Shown here piece by piece: positions 25,625-34,320 of a DNA stretch of 64,000 nucleotides. The DNA is from Pseudanabaena minima (GTDB lineage Bacteria; Cyanobacteriota; Cyanobacteriia; Pseudanabaenales; Pseudanabaenaceae), in NCBI RefSeq assembly GCF_051131155.1, contig NZ_CP159508.1:1178001-1242000 (forward strand). Reading direction: 5' to 3'. The position numbers and the translations under genes were made by a program. The notes beneath the pieces were generated by a model. The model saw only the letters and a program-made list of their open reading frames with translations, ran no database searches and was not told the DNA's origin. Position 1 is the stretch's first letter. Each line of letters opens with the position of its first letter.

Positions 25625-26074
25625 ATGAAGCTGCAATCTATTCCTTATGGTGCAATTGGTTATCTAATAGCTTTGTTCTTAGGATACTTAGTTGGAGGCT
25701 ATCTACTTGCTGCTTACAATGTTAATCCGTTCATCTTGATCGGAAATTATCTAATTACTTTGAGGTTAGCTCAAACAGGAAGTGACTCAATTAGTTTAGC
25801 GATCGCATGGCTTTCTATGTGGATCTGGGGTGCTGTATTTGTATGGGCTAAACCATTGAGATTAGGGGTAACCAATCCTCAAACCGTTGCTTTTTTATTG
25901 TTATCTTGCTGGATACTTGCTACTGGCATAATTTTTTTATTGGCATTTGCTAAAGAAAGTATGTATAAGTTAAGATTCAACAAACACCAATCTATTTACG
26001 GGTTAACAATACTTACATGGGGGGCGATGACAATTGGTTGGTATGTATATCAATGGACATCAATCGGCAAATAA
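25625..26074 (+). CDS. Small membrane protein, unknown
   Basis: A 149-residue protein with four probable transmembrane helices (near 8-30, 57-76, 88-108 and 124-144) and short loops. No family motif is recognisable. It begins with ATG and precedes another small membrane protein gene by 22 nt on the same strand; the two may form an operon. It has a GCGATCGC site in its coding sequence, suggesting it belongs to the host genome. The function is unknown. Confidence 0.7.
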   Translation: MKLQSIPYGAIGYLIALFLGYLVGGYLLAAYNVNPFILIGNYLITLRLAQTGSDSISLAIAWLSMWIWGAVFVWAKPLRLGVTNPQTVAFLLLSCWILATGIIFLLAFAKESMYKLRFNKHQSIYGLTILTWGAMTIGWYVYQWTSIGK

Positions 26075-26096
26075 TTAGCACTTCTAGAACAACAAA

Positions 26097-26513
26097 ATGA
26101 ATCAATTCAATAAGAATTACACTGAAAGAGATGCGGATTACTACATGCATCAAATTCCTATCCAGATTTTAAAAAAATTAAATACGGCAGAAAGAGAGGA
26201 TCTAAAATCAGTTATTCATACCGCAATACCTCGACCATCTCCCAAGCTAATTGATCTTAGGTTTGCAATTGATCTTATTTTTACACGCTACTTTGTTGTG
26301 CTAATGATTGGCAAAGATATGCGTAAACAAAAAAGGAAACACCAAGTTAGTGGTATTGCCAAAGTTGCTAATGTAATTACAGCAATTTTATTAATTATCG
26401 CGATGAGTCTACTTGTTAGCGGTGTCACAATTTTAATTCTCTATCTTATTAAGTCTGCTTTAGGAATAGACTTGTTCCCAGGGCATATTACTAAGGTTCT
26501 ATTTAATAATTAG
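26097..26513 (+). CDS. Small membrane-anchored protein, unknown
   Basis: A 138-residue protein. The first 55 residues are hydrophilic and charged (NTAEREDLKSVIHTAIPRP). A weakly hydrophobic stretch (near 58-75) is followed by a basic segment MRKQKRKHQVSG and one or two strong transmembrane helices (near 92-122). I recognise no family. It is probably cotranscribed with the preceding membrane protein. Its TAG stop overlaps the TAA stop of the convergent channel gene as TTAG. Confidence 0.68.
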   Translation: MNQFNKNYTERDADYYMHQIPIQILKKLNTAEREDLKSVIHTAIPRPSPKLIDLRFAIDLIFTRYFVVLMIGKDMRKQKRKHQVSGIAKVANVITAILLIIAMSLLVSGVTILILYLIKSALGIDLFPGHITKVLFNN

Positions 26514-27316
26514 CTGTTTTCAAGTTTAGTGCCACATACTTTACAAAATTGTGCATCAGCATCATGTAGCGACAATCCACAACTAGAGCAGACACAATCT
26601 TTAGTCATATCATTTACGCGATCGCCTTGATTAGCAGTTTGGACTAAGCGCTTAAATAATTCTCCTAACTGCACAGGAATCAGTGCAATACCAGTGAGTA
26701 CCATTAACACAGTAGTTAGTTTACCTGCGTCAGATTTAGGCATGACATCGCTATAGCCAACTGTAGTCATTGTGAAAATAGAAAAGTAAAAAGCATCAAG
26801 AAAATTATGAAACTTGGGATTGCTGGGATGTTCGATTTGGTAGACCAACCCTGAGAAGACAAACACGATCGCAAATAATGTAAAAAGTATCTTAAATAAG
26901 ATCGCTATATCTTCATTCTTGTTCTCAAATAAAGACTTTGACTCTACTAACCGAATCAAGCGCAAAATCCGAAACCAGCGTAATAAACGAATAAAGGCTA
27001 CATCACTCGCCCCAAAAAAGAAGGGCAAAATCGCCACTAGATCGATAATTGCATAGAGACTAAATAGATGTTTGAGTTTCTGTTCAGCTACGCAAAGCCG
27101 CAGAAAATACTCTATTACGAATACACCAAGGATGATGTCATCCAATAAATTGAGGCGATGACGGGTGATCTCGGAGATGTCATAGGTCTGAGCAACAAAA
27201 CTAACGGCGGAGGCAAGTACAAAGATCGCGATCGCGATGTTGATTAGTTTGCCAATTGGTGTAGCAAGGTCATCAAGATAAAATCTAATCTTTTCGCTAA
27301 TTTTTTGTCCTAACAT
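26510..27316 (-). CDS. Voltage-gated-type K+ channel with C-terminal zinc ribbon
   Basis: A 268-residue ion channel with six hydrophobic segments. The S4-like segment LLRWFRILRLIRLVE (near 105-120) has regularly spaced arginines, and the selectivity filter is TMTTVGYSD near 180-188, matching K+ channels. After the last helix the cytosolic tail ends in a short zinc ribbon with four cysteines, CVCSSCGLSLHDADAQFCKVC. This tail is unusual and could be a sensing or interaction module. The protein acts in the cytoplasmic or thylakoid membrane. ATG 27316 gives a plausible start. Confidence 0.9.
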   Translation of the reverse strand: MLGQKISEKIRFYLDDLATPIGKLINIAIAIFVLASAVSFVAQTYDISEITRHRLNLLDDIILGVFVIEYFLRLCVAEQKLKHLFSLYAIIDLVAILPFFFGASDVAFIRLLRWFRILRLIRLVESKSLFENKNEDIAILFKILFTLFAIVFVFSGLVYQIEHPSNPKFHNFLDAFYFSIFTMTTVGYSDVMPKSDAGKLTTVLMVLTGIALIPVQLGELFKRLVQTANQGDRVNDMTKDCVCSSCGLSLHDADAQFCKVCGTKLENS

Positions 27317-27354
27317 AAAGAATTAAATAATACCAAATTCCAGCTTTTCAAAAA

Positions 27355-27409
27355 CAAAGCGTGAAAATTAAAGGTTCTGCTACGCAGAACCTTTAATTTT
27401 CATGCTTTG
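27355..27409. repeat. 26-bp-stem palindrome between divergent genes, TAC loop
   Basis: Arms 27355-27380 and 27384-27409 (inner AAAGGTTCTGC and complement) with one G-T mismatch; the loop TAC gives the tip GCTACGC. It lies upstream of both the channel gene and rlmD, so it is not a terminator for either. Confidence 0.9.
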
Positions 27410-27461
27410 CTACAAGCTATAATCAAACATCTCCAAGCCACAGATTAATTTAGGAAGCTCT

Positions 27462-28826
27462 ATGCTACTACAGGGACAAAAAATCACGCTCACCATCGAC
27501 GATCTAGCTGATAGTGGGGATGGCGTGGGACGTTATGAAAATATTGCTATTTTTGTCCCCAATAGCGTTCCAGGCGATCGCATCATGGCAAAACTAGAAT
27601 TTGTAAAAAAGAACTTTGCCCATGGGAGTATCGAAAAAGTTCTTGCGCCATCAAGCGATCGCGTCCGTCCTAGTTGCATCGTTGCTGATAAATGTGGTGG
27701 TTGTCAATGGCAGGCTGTTAGCTATCCTGCTCAATTAAGAACCAAACAAAATATTGTCCAGCAAGCATTACAGAGAATTGGTGGATTTAATCCCGAATTT
27801 CTCAAAGATCTAATTTCGCCCATTGTTGGTGCAGCCGATAGTTTGCATTATCGCAACAAAGTGACCTATCCCCTCGCCACTGGTCGAGATGGCAATCTGA
27901 AAGCAGGTTACTATCAAAAGGGAAGTCATAAAATTGTCAATCTCAATCAATGTCCTGCCCAAGATGAAAGACTTGATCCGATGCTTGCCGAATTAAAAAT
28001 GGATATTCACAACCAATGTTGGGAAATATATGATGAGAAAACCCATACAGGATTGCTTCGCCACTTAGGACTCCGTATTGGTAGATCCACAGGTGAGATT
28101 CTAATTACTCTAGTAACAAGAGATTGGGATGTTCCTAACTTAGGAGTATTTGCTCAAACATGGCTAGAACGCTATGACAAAGTAGTTGGTGTAATTCTTA
28201 ACTGTAATCCTGACAAAACCAATGCCATTTTTGGCAAAGAAAGCCGTTGTATTGCGGGTAAAGATTATCTATTAGAGAAGTTTGCGGGTTTAACCTTCCG
28301 TTTGCGTGGTGATACTTTCTTTCAGGTATATACTGAGCAAGCCGAAAGGATGCTAAAAATTATTGAAGAAGAACTTAATCTTGAAGGAACGGAAATTCTC
28401 TTAGATGCCTATGCAGGTATTGGCACGATCGCTTTACCATTAGCCGAACAAGTCAAACAGGCGATCGCGATCGAAATCCAGCCGCAGGCTACGGCTCAAG
28501 GCAAACTCAATGCTGAACTCAATGGCATTGATAATGTGGTTTTTCATACTGGCAAGGTCGAAGAATTAATAAGCACTCTCAATCTCCAGCCCGATATCGT
28601 CATCCTCGATCCCCCCCGCAAAGGTTGTGAACCTCAAGTAATTACCTTTCTGCGAGAAAATCCTCCTGATCGCCTTGTCTATGTCAGTTGCAATCCTGCT
28701 ACTCAAGCGCGAGATTTAAAATTATTGTGTGAAGGCGATCGCTACCAACTCACCCGTATTCAACCCATTGACTTCTTCCCGCAAACATCCCATGTTGAGG
28801 CGATCGCCTTTCTCAAAAAGGTATAA
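27462..28826 (+). CDS. rlmD: 23S rRNA (uracil-C5)-methyltransferase, RlmD/RumA family
   Basis: A 454-residue TrmA/RumA-family RNA m5U methyltransferase. The N-terminal TRAM domain (residues 1-60) is followed by the Fe-S cysteines C72, C78 and C81 in CIVADKCGGCQW, with a fourth in NLNQCPAQDE. The SAM site is LLDAYAGIGTIALPLA, the catalytic loop DPPRKGCEP, and the nucleophile is C410 in YVSCNPATQARDL. It methylates a specific uridine of 23S rRNA; the exact position is inferred from homology. GGAAG precedes the ATG. A shortened copy of its last 90 bases lies beyond the next two genes (30838-30901). Confidence 0.94.
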   Translation: MLLQGQKITLTIDDLADSGDGVGRYENIAIFVPNSVPGDRIMAKLEFVKKNFAHGSIEKVLAPSSDRVRPSCIVADKCGGCQWQAVSYPAQLRTKQNIVQQALQRIGGFNPEFLKDLISPIVGAADSLHYRNKVTYPLATGRDGNLKAGYYQKGSHKIVNLNQCPAQDERLDPMLAELKMDIHNQCWEIYDEKTHTGLLRHLGLRIGRSTGEILITLVTRDWDVPNLGVFAQTWLERYDKVVGVILNCNPDKTNAIFGKESRCIAGKDYLLEKFAGLTFRLRGDTFFQVYTEQAERMLKIIEEELNLEGTEILLDAYAGIGTIALPLAEQVKQAIAIEIQPQATAQGKLNAELNGIDNVVFHTGKVEELISTLNLQPDIVILDPPRKGCEPQVITFLRENPPDRLVYVSCNPATQARDLKLLCEGDRYQLTRIQPIDFFPQTSHVEAIAFLKKV

Positions 28827-28859
28827 ATTAGAAAAGTCTTGCTGCGTTAAAATAAGCTA

Positions 28860-30026
28860 ATGACTACCAGAAACCTAGAGAATATAACAATTCATCAATT
28901 CCGAGGTCTAAAAGAACTTGAGTTAAAAGACCTCGGACAAATTAATTTGCTTGTTGGTGTTAATAACTCAGGTAAAACTAGCGTTCTCGAAGCTCTATCA
29001 ATTTATTGTGATCCTTTAGACCTAAGAACTTGGCTTATCACGGCAAGACAAAGAGAGGATGTTTATAGTAATGCTCGTACCCCACAACTTGATGCACTAA
29101 GATGGCTTTTTGATAAAGAAACGGCTCAGACAGGTACTATCCTCATATCTGGAGATGGTTCATTTGCGATTAAAAAAATGAAGGCAATGTATGATGATAT
29201 TGAGGAGATGTTCATTCCTGAAAGGAAAAAGCAATTTGTTTTTATGGATGAACAAATCAGTGAAGATGAAGATGAACAAGTTAGTGGAGACGAAAGTAGT
29301 TTAGAAATACGAAAAGGAATAGATTTAAGAATTGAACTATACGATAGTCAGCCTAGGCTGTTTGATCTATTTGGTAGCGAGATTCCCGATTTCACTGAAA
29401 TCTATCATCTTTGGGAAAATAATTTATCTAGACTAATACCAGCCAAAAGAGAGCCTAGATTACTTGTTTCTGTTGTTACGCCGACTTCACATCGTTCAAA
29501 TATTGGTCAAATCCGCTTGCTTTCTGAAGCTCATTTTCATGATTTTAAGTCTGATATTTTAGGTTTACTGAGTCAGATGGATCAAAATATATCTGATGTA
29601 ACAATCCTCTTATCTCCTGAATCCAATTCTTCTCGGTTCAATATTTATATTGAACATAAAAAACTGGGACTTATTCCTATTAGTGCATTTGGGGATGGTG
29701 TCCGTCGATTACTTCATATTGCTCTAAAACTTGCTAGTGTGAAGGGTGGCATTTTACTAATTGATGAACTCGAAGCAACAATTCATACTGATGCTTTGCA
29801 AACTTCTTTTCAATGGCTGGCAAAATGGAGCAAGGAAATGAATGTACAAATTTTTGCAACTACCCATAGCCTTGAAACTATTGATTCTCTATTGGTAGTA
29901 GCTGAGGATGCATCAGATCTAGTCCTTTATAGGCTTGAACCAAAAGAAACCGAAACAAGAGTAGTTAGACACGATTGGAGTAGATTAAAGCGCTTGCGAG
30001 AAAATTTGGGTATGGAGGTGCGTTGA
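28860..30026 (+). CDS. AAA15/OLD-type ATPase of a putative defence pair
   Basis: A 388-residue RecF/OLD-like ABC-type ATPase. It has an N-terminal strand typical of AAA_15 proteins (ENITIHQFRGLKELELKDL), Walker A GVNNSGKT (33-40), a Walker B ending in ILLIDELEATIHTD with D302 and E303, and a switch histidine in ATTHSLETI. Between them is an acidic variable insert (near 130-150). ATPases of this type, paired with a TOPRIM-like partner, occur in anti-phage systems such as OLD/Gabija and PARIS. The next gene encodes such a partner and the two abut at TGATG. No HIP1 site occurs across both genes, unlike their neighbours, which suggests horizontal acquisition. Confidence 0.85.
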   Translation: MTTRNLENITIHQFRGLKELELKDLGQINLLVGVNNSGKTSVLEALSIYCDPLDLRTWLITARQREDVYSNARTPQLDALRWLFDKETAQTGTILISGDGSFAIKKMKAMYDDIEEMFIPERKKQFVFMDEQISEDEDEQVSGDESSLEIRKGIDLRIELYDSQPRLFDLFGSEIPDFTEIYHLWENNLSRLIPAKREPRLLVSVVTPTSHRSNIGQIRLLSEAHFHDFKSDILGLLSQMDQNISDVTILLSPESNSSRFNIYIEHKKLGLIPISAFGDGVRRLLHIALKLASVKGGILLIDELEATIHTDALQTSFQWLAKWSKEMNVQIFATTHSLETIDSLLVVAEDASDLVLYRLEPKETETRVVRHDWSRLKRLRENLGMEVR

Positions 30027-30823
30027 TGAATCGACGCTGTGTGTTGTTAGTGGTTGAAGGTAACCATGATCAAGCTTTTGTAGAAAGAGTTTTTCGTAAA
30101 TTGCTAGGCTTTTCTGCTTGGGATCATAAAACAGATCCGCTAGAATCCTTATGGCAAGGACTTGTTCCTTCTTACAATCCTAAAAAGACCAAAGAGTATT
30201 ACACAAGAATAAATATGCCAACAATTTTGAATACCGATGATTTGTCAATAGCTATCTATGTTGGGGAAGGGAGTAATTTGCTAGAAAACTTGATTGGAGA
30301 AAAAACGATTGGAGAAAAAACTAGCGTTCTTCAGAATATCAGTGATGCTCTATCTAATCTCAATCCTGATGCTTTTTCAGGTTTTGGAATTATTCTTGAT
30401 GCCGATAAAAAGACTCCTGATGAAATAGCTAAAACATATTGCGATAAATTAAAAGAATATTTTCCGAATTTTCCCAATCAAGCTGGAACCGTAGTGAAAG
30501 GTTTACCGAATTTAGGAATATACATACTACCAAATAATTCAGATCAGGGTGTATTAGATACTTTGCTATGTGATTGCGGCGAGGTAGCCTATCCAATTTA
30601 TATGCAAAGAGCTAGGGCTTATATTAACCAGTTTTCCGAGATAAAATGGAAAAGGTTTGACAAAGATAAGGCAACTATAGCAACAGTAGCAAGTGTTCTT
30701 AAACCTGGTAAAACCAATACCACCAGCATTGCTGATGATAAATGGATTAGTAGTGATACTGCTCAACAGATTCCTGCGATCCAATCCTTAGTGTATTTTT
30801 TAAGAAGTTTGATAGAAATTTAG
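30026..30823 (+). CDS. DUF3226/TOPRIM-like protein, partner of the ATPase
   Basis: A 265-residue protein starting at ATG 30026, with a strong GGAGGTG ribosome site 6 nt upstream; a TTG one codon earlier is less likely. TOPRIM-like elements are E11 in LLVVEGNHDQAF and the acidic pair D125/D127 in GIILDADKKTPDEI, followed by YILPNNSDQGVLDTLLCDC, which resembles DUF3226. TOPRIM partners of OLD-like ATPases are usually metal-dependent nucleases. Here the function is inferred from that pattern. It overlaps the ATPase stop by one base, so expression is coupled. It is AT-rich and free of HIP1 sites. Confidence 0.8.
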   Translation: MNRRCVLLVVEGNHDQAFVERVFRKLLGFSAWDHKTDPLESLWQGLVPSYNPKKTKEYYTRINMPTILNTDDLSIAIYVGEGSNLLENLIGEKTIGEKTSVLQNISDALSNLNPDAFSGFGIILDADKKTPDEIAKTYCDKLKEYFPNFPNQAGTVVKGLPNLGIYILPNNSDQGVLDTLLCDCGEVAYPIYMQRARAYINQFSEIKWKRFDKDKATIATVASVLKPGKTNTTSIADDKWISSDTAQQIPAIQSLVYFLRSLIEI

Positions 30824-30837
30824 GTGTATAAGTTGAT

Positions 30838-30901
30838 GGTGATCGCTATCAACTCACCCGCAAACTTCCCATTTAGAGGCGATCGCCTTTCTTACAAAGT
30901 C
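30838..30901 (+). pseudogene. Decayed duplicate of the 3' end of rlmD
   Basis: These bases repeat the end of rlmD. GATCGCTATCAACTCACCCG matches 28737-28756 with one change, then after a gap of about 22-24 bases CAAACTTCCCAT and GAGGCGATCGCCTTTCT match 28782-28813. The missing block lies between two CCCG words, as expected for deletion between short repeats. The copy has an in-frame TAG. The ATPase/TOPRIM pair therefore lies between the intact rlmD end and this remnant. Confidence 0.8.
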
Positions 30902-30931
30902 TTAACAGCAGTTATCAAGCAACCGAACCAT

Positions 30932-30978
30932 AAGAGATTTTTGAAAGTGTTGCCTTGCAACACTTTCAAAAATCTCTT
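30932..30978. repeat. Perfect 22-bp-stem palindrome, CTT loop
   Basis: Arms 30932-30953 and 30957-30978 (AAGAGATTTTTGAAAG and so on) close loop CTT (tip GCCTTGC). Weaker complementarity continues outside as AACC/GGTT. It lies between the TOPRIM-like gene and leuB. Further right, TATCGAACTCACGT at 31016-31029 repeats a motif found at 50384. Confidence 0.88.
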
Positions 30979-31067
30979 GGTTTGGGTTTGAGCGCAAAGC
31001 GTTGTAAATGACGGTTATCGAACTCACGTAATGTTATGTTAGAAAATCTGTCTTTATACTGGTTGTA

Positions 31068-32150
31068 ATGTCTAAAAACTATAAGATTACCCTTCTCCCT
31101 GGTGATGGGATTGGTCCCGAAATTATGAAAGTAGCGGTGGCGGTGCTACAGGCGATCGCCCCAAAATTTGATATTACCTTTGCTTTCGAGACGGCTCTAG
31201 TTGGTGGTGCGGCGATTGATGCGACAGGGCATCCTTTACCCGATGAAACTTTGCAGCTTTGCAAAAATAGTGATGCCGTATTACTAGCGGCTGTTGGTGG
31301 CGAAAAGTGGGATACCATGCCCTCAAATTTACGTCCTGAGCAAGCATTGCTTGGCTTACGTGGCGGTATGGGCTTATTTGCAAATTTACGTCCTGCTCAG
31401 ATTTTGCCTCAATTAATTGATGCATCGACCTTAAAGCGTGAAGTTGTCGAAGGTGTGGATATTTTAGTAGTGCGTGAACTCACGGGTGGAATTTATTTTG
31501 GGAAGCCCAAGGGTATCGTCACTGATGAAAATGGTGTGCGTCGTGGCTTTAACACAATGGTGTATACCGAACCAGAAATCGATCGCATTGCCAGAGTCGG
31601 TTTTGAGGCTGCTCAAAAACGTCGTGGGTCAGTTTGCTCTGTTGACAAGTCCAATGTCTTGGAAGTATCGCAACTATGGCGCGATCGCGTAACGACTATT
31701 GCCAGTGAATATCCTGATGTGAAACTGTCCCATATGTATGTGGATAATGCTGCCATGCAAATTATTCGCAACCCGAAACAGTTTGATGTGATTCTCACTA
31801 GCAATCTCTTTGGTGACATTCTCTCTGATGCGGCGGCAATGTTGACGGGAAGTATTGGCATGTTGCAATCGGCTAGCCTTGGCGAAGCGGGTAAACCTGG
31901 GGTATTTGAACCTGTGCATGGTTCGGCTCCTGATATTGCAGGTAAGGATTTGGCTAATCCGCTCGCTCAAGTCTTGAGTGCAGCGATGATGTTGCGCTAT
32001 GCCTTTAATGAAGGGGATGCAGCCGAGGCGATCGAATTAGCAGTGAATAAAGTTCTTGATGCTGGCAAGCGCACAGGCGACATTATGGCTGATGGATGTG
32101 AAAGAGTAGGATGCGTAGCTATGGGAGAAGCATTATTAGCCGCACTCTAA
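31068..32150 (+). CDS. leuB: 3-isopropylmalate dehydrogenase
   Basis: A 360-residue enzyme of leucine biosynthesis that oxidatively decarboxylates 3-isopropylmalate with NAD+. Characteristic segments are ITLLPGDGIGPEIM, VLLAAVGGEKWDTMP (Leu-type specificity region), RELTGGIYFGKPKG with the substrate-binding arginine and tyrosine, the catalytic lysine in SVDKSNVLE, the metal aspartates in NLFGDILSDAAAML, and the NAD-binding EPVHGSAPDIAGKDLANP. Length is typical. It appears monocistronic, as its stop codon lies inside a terminator-like palindrome. Confidence 0.98.
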   Translation: MSKNYKITLLPGDGIGPEIMKVAVAVLQAIAPKFDITFAFETALVGGAAIDATGHPLPDETLQLCKNSDAVLLAAVGGEKWDTMPSNLRPEQALLGLRGGMGLFANLRPAQILPQLIDASTLKREVVEGVDILVVRELTGGIYFGKPKGIVTDENGVRRGFNTMVYTEPEIDRIARVGFEAAQKRRGSVCSVDKSNVLEVSQLWRDRVTTIASEYPDVKLSHMYVDNAAMQIIRNPKQFDVILTSNLFGDILSDAAAMLTGSIGMLQSASLGEAGKPGVFEPVHGSAPDIAGKDLANPLAQVLSAAMMLRYAFNEGDAAEAIELAVNKVLDAGKRTGDIMADGCERVGCVAMGEALLAAL

Positions 32151-32183
32151 AAAGAGGTGGCGCATCGCGCCACCTCTTTTTAG
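32147..32183. terminator. Perfect 17-bp hairpin containing the leuB stop, ATC loop
   Basis: Arms 32147-32163 and 32167-32183 (CTAAAAAGAGGTGGCGC and complement), loop ATC, tip GCATCGC. The leuB TAA is in the left arm. Flanking A and T runs make it a good intrinsic terminator in both directions. Confidence 0.85.
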
Positions 32184-32286
32184 ACAATCTGATACAAATA
32201 ACTCTTGGTTCTACTCCTCAGAAACAGTTAAACTTTAAAGACAGCGTCGCCATATAAACCTAAATACTTCAGTCACATTTTGCCCT

Positions 32287-34320
32287 ATGCCCAATCGTCT
32301 CGCCCAATCGCAAAGTCTCTATCTTCGTAAACACGCTGATAACCCGATCGATTGGTATCCTTGGGGCGATGAAGCCTTAGAAAAAGCGAGAAACGAAAAC
32401 AAGCCGATCTTTCTGTCAATTGGTTACTCCAGTTGCCATTGGTGTACGGTGATGGAGCATGAAGCTTTCTCAGATACGGTAATAGCAGACTATATGAACG
32501 ATCGCTTTGTGGCGATTAAAGTAGATCGTGAAGAACGACCAGACTTAGACAGCATTTATATGCAAGCAGTGCAGATCATGGGGGAAAGTGGCGGCTGGCC
32601 TCTGAATTTGTTTCTTGCTCCCGATGATTTAGTTCCTTTTTATGGTGGGACATATTTCCCCATTGAGCCACGCTATGGAAGGCCAGGATTCTTGCGAGTA
32701 CTCCAATCAATTCTGGAAATCTATCACGATCGCAATCAAGATATTCAAGATTATAAAGATCAGATTGTTCGGAATCTGCACCAAGTTAATAAACTGATTC
32801 CCGTACCAATTATTAGTGATGAAGTATTAGCAAATGGAATCGCTAAATGTGCTGAAGTTGTCACTAATCGCGATTATGGAACTTGTTTCCCGATGATTCC
32901 CTATGCCAATTTTTTGCTAAGGACTAGTCGCTTTGAAACTAACAGTACAGAACTTAAGGATAAAGCGCAACAGCGTGGTTTAGCTCTGGCTTTGGGCGGT
33001 ATTTTTGATCATGTTGCAGGGGGATGGCATCGCTACACTGTCGATCATACTTGGACAGTCCCGCACTTTGAGAAGATGCTCTATGATAATGGCTTAATCA
33101 TGGAATATCTAGCGCATCTCTGGCTATCAGGATTACATGAACCTGCGATCGCTCGTAGTTGTGAACTAACTGCCACATGGCTCCAGCGTGAAATGTTAGC
33201 AGAAGAAGGTTGCTTTTATGCTTCGCAGGATGCGGATAGTGAAGGAAGAGAAGGAAAGTTTTGGGTATGGAGCTATGCCGAACTAAAAAAGATTTTTAGT
33301 CCCTCAGAGCTTGATTTATTAACTCAAGAATTCACAATTTCCATAGCTGGTAACTTTGAAGAGACTAATGTCTTGCAACGTAAACAGACAGGGGAACTAT
33401 CCCCAGAGATAGAATCTTGTTTAACCAAGCTATTTCGTCGTCGCTATGGCGAATATTCGCGTCCCACGGATGCTTTCCCTGTAGCTCGCAGTCAAGATGA
33501 TATTCGGGAAATTGATTGGGAAGGGCGCGTACCGCCTGTAACTGACACTAAGGCGATTACGGCTTGGAATGCTCTGATGATTTCAGGTTTAGCCAATGCC
33601 TATCGAGCATTTCAGCAGCCGATTTATAAACAACTTGCGGTTAATGCTGCTAAGTTTATTTTGGAAAACCAATGGATTGAAGGCAGGTTGCAACGAATTA
33701 ATTATGAAGGACAAGCGGCCGTAGCAGCACAATCTGAAGACTATGCTTTATTGATTAAGGCGCTTCTCGATCTGCATCAAGCAATTCCTGAGGAAGCAGA
33801 TTTTTATCTACAACAGGCGATCGCCATTCAAGCCGAGTTTGATCGTGACTTCTGGGATGCTCTGTCAGGCGGCTATTTCAACACTACGAGCGAGTCTAGT
33901 CAACATTTACTACTGCGAGAGCGCAATTATCAAGATAATGCTACGCCTTCACCTAATGGAGTCGCGATCGCCAATTTGGTGCGTCTGGCAAGTGTAACTG
34001 GGAAATTAGAATATCTAGATCGTGCAGAGTTATCGCTCAAGCGCTTTGGACATGTAATTACGAATAGCCCTGTTGCCTGTCCTAGTCTATTGGCTGCCTT
34101 TGACTGGTTCCGCAATCATACGTTGGTTCGCACAAATCCTGATCACTATGCCTATCTCAGTCGTCAATATTTACCTGTAGTTATGCTACGAGTCGATAAA
34201 CATTTACCAAATCCTGAAGCGATCGCTATGGTTTGTCAGGGTTTTGCTTGTCTAGAACCTGCGATGAGTGTAGAAATATGCGATCGGCAGTTATTACGAA
34301 GTACAACTAGGGTCAGGTAA
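32287..34320 (+). CDS. YyaL/DUF255 thioredoxin-domain protein
   Basis: A 677-residue protein of the DUF255 (YyaL, SPATA20) family. The N-terminal thioredoxin-like domain begins NRLAQSQSLYLRKHADNP and carries C50-H-W-C53 in GYSSCHWCTVMEHE. The rest forms the (alpha/alpha)6 barrel-like part, with ALGGIFDHVAGGWHRYTVD, PHFEKMLYDNG and ASQDADSEGREGKFWVWS. The biochemical function of the family is not established. The length is near the usual 650-690. It ends in a palindrome shared with the convergent nhaS3 gene. ATG 32287 is a sensible start. Confidence 0.95.
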   Translation: MPNRLAQSQSLYLRKHADNPIDWYPWGDEALEKARNENKPIFLSIGYSSCHWCTVMEHEAFSDTVIADYMNDRFVAIKVDREERPDLDSIYMQAVQIMGESGGWPLNLFLAPDDLVPFYGGTYFPIEPRYGRPGFLRVLQSILEIYHDRNQDIQDYKDQIVRNLHQVNKLIPVPIISDEVLANGIAKCAEVVTNRDYGTCFPMIPYANFLLRTSRFETNSTELKDKAQQRGLALALGGIFDHVAGGWHRYTVDHTWTVPHFEKMLYDNGLIMEYLAHLWLSGLHEPAIARSCELTATWLQREMLAEEGCFYASQDADSEGREGKFWVWSYAELKKIFSPSELDLLTQEFTISIAGNFEETNVLQRKQTGELSPEIESCLTKLFRRRYGEYSRPTDAFPVARSQDDIREIDWEGRVPPVTDTKAITAWNALMISGLANAYRAFQQPIYKQLAVNAAKFILENQWIEGRLQRINYEGQAAVAAQSEDYALLIKALLDLHQAIPEEADFYLQQAIAIQAEFDRDFWDALSGGYFNTTSESSQHLLLRERNYQDNATPSPNGVAIANLVRLASVTGKLEYLDRAELSLKRFGHVITNSPVACPSLLAAFDWFRNHTLVRTNPDHYAYLSRQYLPVVMLRVDKHLPNPEAIAMVCQGFACLEPAMSVEICDRQLLRSTTRVR

